A stretch of 64,000 bases of DNA, from the NCBI RefSeq assembly GCF_037975245.1, contig NC_092573.1:11564001-11628000 (forward strand). Direction: 5' to 3'. The DNA is from Apostichopus japonicus (lineage: Eukaryota; Echinodermata; Holothuroidea; Aspidochirotida; Stichopodidae). Below the pieces are notes generated by a model, which saw only the letters and a list, made by a program, of their open reading frames with translations, was not told where the DNA came from and ran no database searches. This document shows, in pieces, positions 48,676 through 62,400 of this stretch. Position numbers and translations under genes: made by a program. Position 1 is the first letter of the stretch, and each line of letters begins with the position of its first letter.

Positions 48676-51600
48676 GGGGAATAATATTACAAAGTTAAGG
48701 TGACCAAGTGTTGCGGATTTACTAGATCCAAATTATATTACAAAATACTAGTCATTACGTCCAAATGCCCCCAGATAGGTTACGATGCCAAATGGAATAT
48801 GTGGGTCAACTTGTACTATACCCCCCCCCCCATTTGATGCTCCCTACTGCCTCACGTTCCTCAACATCTTGACATTATTTTATGGGATGGTACATGCCAA
48901 AATTGATATCTTTGAAAGCTAGCTCTTACCAATGTTTAGCATGCTAAATTTTTGGGATAATACTGATGAATTTTAAAGTTAGGTTTTAAATGTTCCCAGA
49001 TTTATCCATCCCCTCACCCCCCCCCCCCCCCCCCTTCCACTTGTTCCCCATATATTTCAAGGAGAATGGGTAATGGAGCAACTTGTAAACACAGTCCCTT
49101 CCACAATACAAAACTAATTTGAACAACACAAAAAGAAAAACAAGCATATCCTTCAAGAGTGAAAGAAAAATGTAATTTAAGCTCCTTTATAAGTGCTAAT
49201 ATATAATTTTATATTATTAATATTTATACAGGCAGTATACTGCTTGACTTAAATGCTCCGATGAACAATACAATAACTACTAAATACATTCATTACTACA
49301 TCATTATTTTTCTTTCTGGCCACAGTAATGAGGATAACAATAGATTGAACACAGATTTGATAATTTTTCATGCAAAAAATACTGACTACAAAGCACCAAA
49401 AACAAAATTACCTTAACACAAGACTTTGAAAAATTAAAAACCAGAAATGAGTGATGACAAAAGAACCACCCTGATCCCTTTAATTCCATATATTGGTCCC
49501 CCATTTTTTTTTATCAGAATCGTGTCTTACCCAGTATTTTTCCCTGCAAGACAAGCAGTTATAATTTGACTTGTGAGCAAGTTTTCTGCAGCCATGGTGA
49601 GATCTTCATCAGTCAGGCTGTGTATGACATATTCTGTTGTGCTCCACAGTTTCACATAATAGACACTGCATGTCTGTATAGCGATCATCACTATTGTTTG
49701 TTATTGATACATTCTAACTGAGCATGATCTTGCAGCTGCTGCATCTGTTCTTTGTTGACACTATGGCTCTTCAATGATGGTCGTATGAAAGAATATTAAA
49801 GCTATCACAAAGAACTAACATCCAAGTGTGCTGACAAGTAAGAGCAAAATGTCTGTTCTAGTTTCCAATACCACATAAAACATAGGAAGTTGAGGGGGCT
49901 GCAGCATACTGCAGCCAGGCTGAGTAGGATGTGTAATCTTTTGTGCTCCACAGTTTCACATAATAGACACTGCAAGTCTGTATAGAGATCATCACTATTG
50001 TTTGTCACTGATTCATTCTAGCTGAGCAGGATTTTGCCACATTTTGCCAGGAGTTTGTGGCATGAAGCCTTAAAAGAAAGCCTTAGTTGAGTTTTGTATC
50101 CCACTAGATAAAACTCATGAATATTTGTATGACAGTCTTTAGAAGAATAAACATATCAGATGTCATTATTAGATTGCTATGCATAAGAGCACACTGAATG
50201 TAAGCCATCTGTCAGTTTTTATAGCATTACTCCATTCAAAATCACAAATTTTTGTAAAAATAAAAATTGCAAATAAATATATCCTGAAAACTCATGAATA
50301 TTTGTATGACATTCTTTAGAAGAAGGAACACATCAAATTCCAAAGAGCACATTCAATGTAAGCAATCTGTCAGTTTTCATAGCATTACTCAACTCAAAAT
50401 CACAATTTTTGTGAAATAATAATTGCAAATAAACATCCTGACAGCAATTAGCTGGTTTTACTTGGAGCATATCAAAGAAAGTTATTTGACAGTAGGTGAT
50501 TGACTAATAGCTAAAATGAATTTATCTGTTACTGATACATTAACAGGACTGCAACACATTTATGCCAATTTGAACTGCTGTAAAACTGCAAATAGTCAAA
50601 AGAATTTTCATCCTCTGGAAACTGGCCAGTCAGTTATGTAGCATATTTCTACTGCAGGTGCAATACAACATGGTAATGTACAACTTGGTTAAGCTGTATT
50701 GCAGCATTTGACAAGTCATAACTGCTTGTTTCACAAGCAATTACTGTACTTATCTGACAGTGGGGCAACTTCACTACTAGAAAAGCTAGCAACCAATGAA
50801 AGAAGGTGGATTGCTACACAGAAAGAATTTGTGATCTCTGTGGGACAAATAGGTCCCTGCCCAATTTTGTGAGTGATGTAAAACACTTATTACCTAGAAC
50901 CCGAGTCTTCATATTAAAATCTTCACATAATTACAAGACTAAGCCTTACAAGGCTGTTTGGAGATTTTATACTGGATGCCTAAATTTCATCTCCTTCAAA
51001 TGATCTGTATTCACAATTCAATGATTTCTTATCAGACAGCACAATTCTTAGAAAAGTGATTACACACCAACCAAAATATAAATACATATTTGAAAATTTT
51101 ACAGTTGCCTGTAGTTCAACGAAATATGCTAGAGCAACCCAACAAAAGGTAAGTATAAACATATTTTACTGTCTCTTTAGAAGAACGAAGTAAACAAGAT
51201 ACAAGGAATGATTAGTTCGGTTAGACAGTCAGGTGCAATTGAGTGCCTTATAAGTGAGGATGAGAGTTTTTGTATGTGATACTATGCAATTTGATTTGGG
51301 GGGGGGGGGCTGTAACGACTTGCCCCAAAACCAAAATTTTTCGCGCGTTCAACATCTTAGTATACATATCATATAGGCATGCATCAGTTACTACATTGCA
51401 TGCCAATAACATACGATCATTTGCCGTGTTATGACCCTTCAATATTGGTATATAATTATTGGGGAAGTCGTTACAATAATCATGATCATAATCATATTAG
51501 TTTAACCATTGAAAAACACATTGCAAATTATTTTTCATGCAGCAGTTGCCCGAAAAATTCTCAGTATATTGCCCGAAGTTTCACAAAATTTTGGGGGTGG

Positions 51601-51905
51601 GGGTTGCAGCCCCCCAGCCCCCTGCCCCCTACGCCTATGATCCTATGAAAAACTGATAACCAATGAAGATCCTGAAGCCCTGGTGTGATGCGACATTGTT
51701 TTCGTTTAAGGGAGATGAAACTAGCTGCTGAATTTTGTAATCACTGAAGTCTTGAGATATCTTCTAGTGGTAATCCAACCAGGAGACCAGAAAGTAGTTT
51801 AATCTTCATTATTCCTGCTCTACCCACTTTAAGTGTCTCTTGGGATTTCAGTCTTCTGCCATTTCACTGAACTTTCGAAAGGGCAGTGGCTGTTTGAGGC
51901 GTCCC
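48676..51905. other. Downstream flank of VPS45 with local duplications
   Basis: No exon is recognised with confidence. About 90 bp is duplicated at 49636-49725 and 49938-50030 (gtgctccacagtttcacata). A ~165-bp tandem pair lies at 50112-50285 and 50286-50440 (aaactcatgaatatttgtat). Long C runs occur at 48822 and 49018 and a G run at 51297. The sequence at 51585-51640 (ccccccagccccctgccccctacgcc) resembles the right end of a hAT-like element whose left end was not found. Confidence 0.5.
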
Positions 51906-52099
51906 TAGCTCGACGAAGGAAGGAATTTCAAACGACGTAGGATTCTCATTGTTTCACATTTTGGTCCCTGAGGCGATTTCAGCTTGGAAGCTTGGAAGAG
52001 AGAGAAGAGAAGCAAAAATGAAAACAATGATATACGACGACAAATGAAGCCCTGGCTGTAACTCCTAGTTGACTGAAGTGGTCAGTAGTTGGTAACAAA

Positions 52100-53425
52100 A
52101 CAAAATCATATTAAGGGACTATACAAGCATAAAGAAGTTTCTTATGATGGTATCTAGGCAATACTCATACGACAGTGTTCAAACATATTAAGGGACTATA
52201 CAAGCCTAAAGGAGTTCCTTATGGTGGTATCTAAACAAAACACACATGACAGTGTTCAAACAAATTAAGGGACTATACAAGCCTAAAGGAGTTCCTTATG
52301 GTGGTATCTAAACAATACACACATGACAGTGTCCATACATATTAAGGGACTATACAAGCCTAAAGGAGTTCCTTATGGTGGTATCTAAACAATACACACA
52401 TGACAGTGTTCATACATTTTAAGGGCCTATACAATCCTAAAGGAGTTCCTTATGGTGGTATCTAAACAATACACACATGACAGTGTTCATACATATTAAG
52501 GGACTATACAAGCATAAGGAAGTTCCTTATCGCTGTATCTAAGCAATACAGATACAACAGTGTTCATACATATTAAGGAACTATACCAGCATAGAGAAGT
52601 TCCTTATCACGGTATCTAAGCAATACACACATGATAGTGTTCATACATATTAAGGGACTATACAAGCATAAGGAAGTTCCTTATCGCTGTATCTAAGCAA
52701 TACAGATACAACAGTGCTCATACATATTAAGGAACTATACAAGCATAAAGAAGTTCCTTATCATGGTATCAAAGCAATGCACATACACCTGTGTTCATAC
52801 ATATTAAGGGACTATACAAGCATAAAGAAGTTCCTTATCATGGTATCAAAGCAATACACATACACCTGTGTTCATACATATTAAGGGACTATACAAGCAT
52901 AAAGAAGTTCCTTATCGCTGTATCTAAGCAATACAGATACAACAGTGCTCATACATATTAAGGAACTATACAAGCATAAAGAAGTTCCTTATCATGGTAT
53001 CAAAGCAATACACACATGATAGTGTTCATACATATTAAGGGACTATACAAGCATAAGGAAGTTCCTTATCGCTGTATCTAAGCAATACAGATACAACAGT
53101 GCTCATACATATTAAGGAACTATACCAGCATAGAGAAGTTCCTTATCACGGTATCTAAGCAATACACACATGATAGTGTTCATACATATTAAGGGACTAT
53201 ACAAGCATAAGGAAGTTCCTTATCGCTGTATCTAAGCAATACAGATACAACAGTGCTCATACATATTAAGGAACTATACAAGCATAAAGAAGTTCCTTAT
53301 CATGGTATCAAAGCAATACACATACATCTGTGTTCATACATATTAAGGGACTATACAAGCATAAAGAATTTCCTTATCACCATATCTAAGCAATACACAT
53401 ACAGCAGTGTTCATACATGGGGAAA
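52100..53425. repeat. 77-bp tandem array, about 17 units, with higher-order pattern
   Basis: The unit is catattaaggracta, then tacaagcataaagaagttcc, then ttatcatggtatctaagcaa, then tacacatacagcagtgttcata. Variants (cacacatgatagtgt, agatacaacagtgctc, cacatacacctgtgt) follow one another in repeated order, so two- to three-unit blocks were amplified together; near-identical blocks start near 52610, 53010 and 53165. Each unit holds an 8-bp stem aaggaact ... agttcctt around about 15 bases. It ends about 35 bp from the last VPS45 exon. Confidence 0.93.
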
Positions 53426-53456
53426 CTTTATGATTAAAGATGATGTCATCTGAAAC

Positions 53457-56400
53457 TCACCTCTGGAAATTATGCACAGTGGATCCACCAATGATGATCT
53501 TCACACCAGGTGTAGCTTTATTTAAATTATAAATGGCAAGAATTTCTTCATACGTGATACCCCCAATGATGAATACAATCACATCTTGAGGCCTGTTGGG
53601 CATAAAACAGATAGAAACAGATGTTACTTGGCTAGGTAAATATCTTTTCCATTTGTCACTAGGTAACAAATCTGAGGGTGTTGCCATTGGATTCCGGTGC
53701 AACTTTGGTTTCATTTTGTAACAGACTTTGATGAAAACCAAATAACAGTCATATAATAGTCACATTATAGTCACATAATAGTCATATATTTACATAATAG
53801 TCACATTATAGTCACGAAACTGTTCTTGGATTTCGTAATTCAACAACTTCCTTTGACCAATGGTTGAGATGTAATTCAGTACCCAAGAATGTGTAGCAAT
53901 CTGACCATCCTTTTTCAGTTCACATATCCATTACTCTGTGCATTACACATTTGACACATAGGAAGCAGACATACCATGGTATGAGTTGAAGGCTGGGGCA
54001 GACTGGAGTGATGAAATGCTACAGTCTGAGTGATCCAAACAGTGTCATGGGGTCTTGAAATATGCAGTGCACGAGGCGTCTCAACAAATAGCACCGTTTG
54101 CAATCAAGCCTATGTTACCTGAGATCAGGTGGACCATGAGGAAATAGGGGCCTTCGGCATCTCGACCTGGTATGCACCTTCAGGTGCCTTGGGACACAGG
54201 GGCACACCAATTCTGAGGCAGAGAAGTCAATCTGCCCCTGACTGAGGGGATAACTTAACTGGAAAAAGATGGATTGGGGATTAGGGGTAGGGTAGATAAG
54301 GGGAGGTGAGAGAGGAGGATTGAAATTAACATGATCCAAACATCCTAACTATTACCATCACGTACTGTAATGATAAAACTAACAGGCTAACTTTGATGGG
54401 AGTCTTTCCGTGACACAGCAAATGTCAGTTTTCAATGAAATTGTTTACTTCGCTTGCACATAAATATACAAGTTGTGATCTTCATTTCATTACCTTTCTT
54501 TAAGTTGACTGCTCCCTACATAAGGGTAAGCCCCTTCTCTCAATTTTCCCTTCAGGAGCTGATCCAGGGTATCGTGTACTTGCGGTGTGTGTTGTGTGTA
54601 AATATTCTCCACTCCCTGCACCTCAGCAAAACACACAAAAAAATCATATTATTCGATATATCCAAAATCTTGTGAACATTTTTGTGAAGTGGGTCACATC
54701 AAGCAATATTAATGAGGGTCAAACAGTGACAATTCCATACTTTGTTCCAAAATAAACTAATTGGATTTTATGAGATGAAACACTGCAGCTCCACCATATG
54801 CCATGTCACAAGTCCAACTTACATGGACGAAAGTGAAATTGTAGGAATGGCTATACACCTACACTATCATATCACTTCTGATCTATGAAATATGGAAAAT
54901 GAACAAGTTACATGATGTATATCATACATGATAATGAGTTGATTTTAAAGTCAAGCCAAAGAGAAATATGAAAAGGTCAGGTCAAATCTTGACAACTGTG
55001 TACCAGCGTTGACCTGCCAATGAAACTACAGCATGAGAACAATTATCCCCAATTGGATTATCTTAATCCTGGTTCGAGTTTTGTAAAAAAGCCTTTCATA
55101 TTCTGACAAAGCAGAACATTTTTCAAATCTCATAGTCTTGCATGTTCTTGCCAATCCTTGTCACCATTTCAAAAAAAGCTGTGAATGGACGTAGTCAAGA
55201 AAATTCATGACACTTGAGACAGTCAAAAGAAAAAAATAGTTACTTTGAAACAAACCACCTTAAGAAAGACATTCATGAAACCGTTTTGCATTTAGAGATC
55301 AAACATTGAGACATGAAACAGTAGTTCCACCACACAAAACCCCTCTTCACACTTAAATGTAAGTCGACAGACACATAATTAAAAAAACTAACCAGATTGT
55401 ACAAAACTCCTCACAGAAAAGGAACCTAACTTGTAAAAAAATTTGTCAAGAAAAACAAATCCAAGACATGAAAAGATTATACCTTCAACCCCTTAAAGAA
55501 TCGTTTGGTCTTTGAGATCGTGTTTTCCTGCCCAAAGAGGTCGGCACCACTCCTCGACCGTCCCCCACCATACTCGACTACTCTGCGCACCATCTTTTGA
55601 AGACAAAAAACAAACATTAAGTATGGAAAAGTGGAGTGTTAGGTGGAGTGTTAGCTCGGTGGTTAACGCCGGTGCCTTCCAATCATAAGGTCCCCGGTTC
55701 GAGTCACTCCAAGATTAATATATGTCGTCCAGTTACAGAGTTGTTGACAATTGACAATTCATAATCATGGACGTTAACTATGAATCTAAGAGACTGACTT
55801 CGATCAGCTTACAGCTTTGATAAGCCAATGTGGCTTCTTTGCAAGTTCCTGCTTGCAGGAGGATCTAAAAAATACAAATACAAAAGGGGAATTTTTCAAG
55901 AAAGCAGTTGGTTTTTAAGATTCTACAAGCTATCCGACATCTATGGAGCCTGCTGAGAGGATGAAACCATTGATATATTAAAGGTGAGGTGGGTATGAGA
56001 GGGAGGAAATGGGCGAGGATACTTATCATCCACGAACTGTGTGTTCCTCGATGAGCAAAACAAAATGCCTACAAAAGTTCCTCAGTTTGACCAACTCTTC
56101 AATCTCATCAAAAATTTGGTGAGCAAAGTGCATGCAGTTTCCTTTAAAGGGTGCCTTTGACATATTCGTATGGGTGTTATTAATGTCGAGCAATTAATAA
56201 ATGCATTTGTTTCATCCTCAACACTTCGTTGCCCAGTTGTCCACATACCAAATAATCACATGCAAAAAGCAAACTAGATACCTAAAACAAATTTTGACAC
56301 ATATTACAATATTTGGATATGGAATGTCACTGATCAAGGTTATATGAAATTTCGGTAACAGATTCTACCATAAAATTGATGAAATCACTGTCGGAAGTAA

Positions 56401-59400
56401 CTGCTCTACCAGATGGAGCGAATGAGAGATTGAAACAACTTTCTTTCAAATTTTTTCTTTCCTGTCTTCTCTCCATCCTTTGCCTACTAATCCTCTTATA
56501 TCAATCTCTTTTGTGTTCACCCTGCTCATTAACCTATCTATATTCTGTGTTTGTATTTTGTCCCTTGTAGTTTCTGTTACTTGTCATTCAGCCTCTGAAG
56601 AAGATCCTGCTAGGATCGAAACGTCAGGCCCCCTTACTTTTACACATTCTCTTACACAGTCTCTGTGGTGGATAAGCAGTTGGCTAACATTCTTTTGATT
56701 TATTTTATTTTGATTTTAGTTTTATTGTAAATATAAGGTATAATTTGGATTATCTTGATCTGACCCTTCATTCCCATATAACACTATAGACTAGACTGCC
56801 AATACCCATCTAAACATTTTGTTTTCATATTTGATTTATATACCACACCTGGACAATTACTGCACAAAATCATAAAAAACGGACGAGTATAATCTGTTCA
56901 AGCACTTTACAGTATGTACTTCCCATGATGCACAAAATCATAATACATACAGAGTCCATTGATATGAAAAAAATAAATACTACAGTTTGGATACCGAGTT
57001 TTGTCTCTTTTTTTTTTCAAATCCAGCATGCCAACATCTTCAGATAATTCATATTTTACAGCCTACTGCCCATAGGTTTCCCTTGACAACCCATGTTACA
57101 ATTTCCAAAGGCCCGTTGCAACCAGTAGTACACTTCTACGGTCTAAAAATCACCCAATATGTATTCCCTGTTTGATCGATGGTGAAACTGCGCAACAACA
57201 GCACATATATTTATCAAAACTTGAGAAATTAATCGTTGCGAGGCGCCACTTGTCAGATTCCATCTGTAACATTGTTGAACGATAATTTTCTTTGTTTTCA
57301 TTGCACTGGCTCGTAACCGATAGCAAAAGGGTTGGTGATAAATTTTGGGGTTGCAAGCAATATAGTTTGGAAAGTGTCTTTTATTTACAGAATATTTATT
57401 TCTGTCTCACCTGTCTATCCTCCTCACTGACTCCTCTCTTCCTCAGGGAATCCATCAGGCCGACAAAGTTACTGTTACTGTGATTCTCGTACCTCAGGCC
57501 GTACAACCCAACTAATCTACACGCATCGAGAGGACGAAGTTTCTCTTTACTCAGGAGTTCCTTGATTCTCTGTTTGGGGAAATGAAAAATCATTCAAAAC
57601 TTAGGTGATGCTTTCAAACAGGAGTCCACAGACAGGAAATTGGAACAACTACAGTAGCTATTGTAGATAGGTGAAGCATAGCTCGGCAAAGAGTAGAATA
57701 CAACTGTATGTCAACTATGTGGAATTATGTCACATACTATACCATATCCCAAAGCTGCTTTTAACACAGTTTATATCAGCCAAACAGCTCATCTTGTATT
57801 AAGCACATACGGTATACTTATCAGATTTCGCAGATAGCTAAAATGATAAACACGATGGGGCAAATTGCTACAAAAATGCAAAGATGATCTTAGCAGTATT
57901 GTTTGCATTGGACACTGAAACATTCCATTTTTTTTTACTATTTTCGGAGAAATTTGAAAATTTCTTGAACCTGAAAACAGCTTCAAATGATGTGAGCACT
58001 AAATTATTCCTAGGCACCTGTGAATGAAATACCGCCAAAAAAAGCATGGTTGATCATCTTTGGACTTTGGACAATTAACGGTCAAAGTGATATCAAACTC
58101 GCAGACATCTTCGTGATCTACTACCGAAAAAAGTTCCGAAAAAATTCCTGGAATATCACAGGGAGGATACTGCTATCCACACGATATTGATACAAATTAT
58201 CCTCAATCCCGCCCTATATTTTCTTCTCTTACACAAAAAAAATCTCCCACCTTCAGATATTGAACAAAGTTCTCCCTACACCTTCACCCCTCCCCCCCAA
58301 CCCCACTCCCTACCAATTCCAATTTTCATTTTGAGAGTTTGTCTTTGCAGAAGTGTTTCCTACCTTCAAAGCTTCATTGTGATCAGACTGACAGGCCAAC
58401 TCTTGTTCAACTTCAGAGACTTCGAGGAGGTTGTACAGGTTCACAATTCTGGACAACTCGCCGACGACCGTAACGTGTTTGGCAACTGTCCCAGACATCT
58501 TCTTAAATTGCGGGTAGTTCTCCACAAAGGACTAAACACGAGTAGATAAGTTTGTAGAGACAATAAGGTCACAGAAAAAAAAAGACAAGTATTTCTTCAA
58601 TTAAATAGTTAGGCATTTCACAGATATACGCATGTATACTCCTCAGTTTAACAAATGAAATTTCAAAGTTGACTGAACAAGTTGATATTGCGATTTAGGT
58701 TTAGTAGCATCTACTACGCATCTAGCCGAGCGCACCCATGGATGTTACACAGAAGGTTCTAAATGGCGTCGAATTATAGCCATTATGCTAAATACACACA
58801 CACATAAACATAAGAGTTTTCACTGCAACTTGCAAATACTACCGCTTAGATATGATATCACGATCAAGTGGTTTCCACCTGTAAATCAAATCATGAACAG
58901 AAAGCTAACTTAGAGCTCATACTTATTTTAAGCAATCTTTTGACTGCAGCAAACATTGGCCTACACTGTGATTTCAACCAGTAACCAAGCCATGTACTCT
59001 AACAACTGAGCCGTCCTAGCCGTAAGTTGCTTACAATTCTTCTAAACCATTCTTTGGACACGTAGTTTGTTCGAGAACAACCGCAATGCCTAGACTATGA
59101 GTGACTCCTTATTTTCACTCTTCCAGACACTTTGTAAATGGAAAAGCAAATCTTGAATACTGTGGTAACGAAGACAAACGTCAATGTACCAACTACGTTT
59201 GTTCGTTGTGTTGAAATTAATGTAATATAAAATTCCAACAACCATTCATTGCATAACCTGCAAACACTTATTTCAAATATTTTAATATCTTACGATCTCT
59301 CAAAAAAAAAATCTCTTTTACAAGTCTTCACTTTTGTACACAGTGTTTGCAGGTTGAACAGAAAAGTTGTGACAGATTTGCAAAAAAGCAGACATACTTT

Positions 59401-62400
59401 CATATCAGCGATGGATTCAATCTTCTTGTTGCTTTGAGACTTTTTCTGGAATTCATCCATCAGTTCTTTGATTTTACTTCCAATTTCGCCAAAATTATTG
59501 TATAAATTCTACAAACGAGAGAAAAACAAGCAATATTTAGCATTTATAGATGCCCAGCGAATGGGTGGCATGGAAGGGGGGTGAGTGGAGAATTTATAGA
59601 CACAGTTTGGTTCTATATAAAGCATTTACAACAAGAAGTGGTCTTCCCCTAACTTTCATATTAGTAGTAATCATTATAGTCATTAAAACCTACTTTTTAT
59701 TCTAAAGCATACACATTCTGTTTAATAATGCAATGTAAACTATGGCATAATAACTATAACATTTGACTATAACATATAACTATAACATATAACTATAACA
59801 TATAACTATAACTATTACATATAATAATAACATTTAACTAAAGCATATAACTATAACATATAATATAATGAAAACTATAGCATGTAAACTAAAACTCCCT
59901 AAAAGGGAATGCTTCAATATAAAAGAATTGAAATAAAATGTCAAATATGTGAATATTTTCTTAGTATTTTATTTTCAAGCACTGTACTAGTTTATGGTCG
60001 ATATAACAAAAATCCAGATTTATTAGAATTCTTGTGCAGGATTGAATCAACAGTAAAAGACACTTCAGTTGAAATTAAATGGATTATATGGAACAATGAC
60101 TTCAAGAGGTGGGCTGGGAATTTCACAAATTGGATTTTCTAAGATGGAAGTTTGGTGATCTTCAGAAGTCATATAAAGTTTATTATTTTTCCTCTCTATT
60201 GATAAGTAACAACTTCTTCAGAGGAATTACTTGTGAATAGAATTCATCTTGTTCAGATGAGAGGACCACTTCCTGCAGCTCCTTGGATATCCCAGGTACG
60301 TTAGACAGATCAATCCTGTTGTTCTTTATTCCTAGTAGTTCATGAACCATTGCTTGGTATGTCCACTGCAAAGGAAAGAAACATATTCTAACTTAGAAAT
60401 ATTAAATTGACATGTTAAACAATAGGAAACTTTCGCCTTTACAATGTGTGTTTATATGTATATATATGTATAAGGTCCCAGGTTCAAAGCCCCTTCTATC
60501 TGAGGCCCCAGGTTCAAAACCCCTTCTATATGAGGTCCCAGGTTCAAAGCCCCTTCTAGTCAATTTTGATTCGCTCATTCATAATTTCATAATTACTTCC
60601 CAGTAGTTTTTTTTGTAGGTGGATTACTTAATGATAACAATGAGGACAAACCTGTATAAGTCTAACACACATTGATTGTACAAGGTAGATTTGTGTTAGC
60701 CCAATCTATGAGCTAGGGCTATATTTTTGCGGCCGGTGAGTTGTCTAATGAAAAACTTTAAAAATCAATCTGTTTTACATCATCACAAAAAACGAGCTAG
60801 CTGCTTAGAATTTATCGGCACTAATGATGCTGTCAGGTAAGCCTATTATCCCCATTAATTATCAACTGTACTGCATTGACATTATGTTTTTGTGAATACA
60901 GATTAGGTACATACACCTATTGCTTGGAAGTCCTCGGAAACAAAGGTTTGAAATCAATAGCAGGTCTGTGTTAGGTGCGGCCCAGTCAATTTTTCACTCC
61001 TTATATCTGGCCCATTCATTCAAAAAGGATTGCCCACCACTGCTTTAGGGTGTCTTTCATTTACTAAATACATTGCTTCTTAATTCAATACCATACTGAA
61101 TTCACTTGTTATACTTTATAAACTCTTAACATCTTTGCTCATATTGAACGCCTTGCAAAATGCACAGATGAATCGTCAAAACCTGTGGTTGATCTATGTG
61201 TAATTTTAGACATGATTTATGATGAGAAATGATATCGAATAAATAACTTTGACAAAAGAATAGCTGACCTGATTGAGAAGTGGTGTAACTGCATCACTTC
61301 TTCTATCTAGGATCAGAAGCAGAGGTGATACATCCGTCCTCCTAAAGTCAAACAAGCTGGTATCTCTTGCTATTGTTTGCTGTAGACCAAAAACAAAAAA
61401 ATGAAAATCTTGAAATTTTAAACAAAAAACAACACCTTATGGCAGTAATATTCTTAGCTATAATTAAAGGAGGTTATTGTATTAAATTTTGTGGAAAAAA
61501 AAAGCGAAGAACACAGAGAAGCAATAGTTTTAACAGCAAGTTGGTCTATTAACTGCCCACCAATTACTATCTGTAGTGAGTCATCTTTTGAAGGAAAGCC
61601 GCTGGCGTAATTTATTTACCCATTAAGTTTATTAAAACTATTCCAAAGTCCCATATGTGAATATTGTATTGAAAACAATTCTTGCATTAAGCAAAGCAAA
61701 AATTGAACACATACACGACTGCTGTAATGAACTATAACTAGAGTCCAGACTTGACAGAGAATGGAGGGGAGTGAGGGCATGTGGGGGGGTGGGAAAGTAA
61801 GAGGAATGATAGCTCTTAGGACAATATGGGATAAATAGTATACAAAAAAACACCTATTCCACCATGTACTTGAAAAAATGCAGAACCTTAAAACTTTGAT
61901 AGAAAAATCCCTAAACACCTTGTGAGTTTACCACCAATATTCCATGTTTGCAAATTTGTGATTAAAGTATCATAAAATTGATGTGCTACTAATAAATATG
62001 AAGCCTGCATAATCAGTAGCAATATTAGCACACTTTTGGGTTATTTTACCTGTATTTCACTCAGATACATGTGTAGAATTAATAAACCAACAACAAAACT
62101 TATAACTGTCCCACCTTGATAGTTTCGGCAAGTTTCTTGGCCATTTCCGAGGAATTCTGGTAACGAATCATCGGACATTTTTTAAGAGATAGGAGAACTG
62201 CTGTGAGTCCCTCACAAGCCCTGCTAAGAAGAGCTGGCTTCCAGTTGGAATGCTGCATAAAAAAGGCAAGGAAAACAGTAATAATTTAAGCAGAAGCTGA
62301 GGTTTGGTTCAGTTCCAAGAGTCTCAATACAAAACAAGCACTATGCCGTACCTTTGCCAAACGAACAAAAAAAAAACTAAAACTAATGTCAGTTGAGACA

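Noticed and set aside
51905-51944. Candidate last VPS45 exon giving RILRRLKFLPSSS then stop
   Set aside because: Phase is right, but the acceptor (aatgag) has no pyrimidine tract and the peptide does not resemble VPS45 C-termini.
52100-53425. CRISPR-like array
   Set aside because: Units are contiguous tandem repeats without unique spacers, in an animal genome.
58965-59032. Functional tRNA gene on the minus strand
   Set aside because: B-box is off consensus and the acceptor stem does not close; kept only as a tRNA-like remnant.
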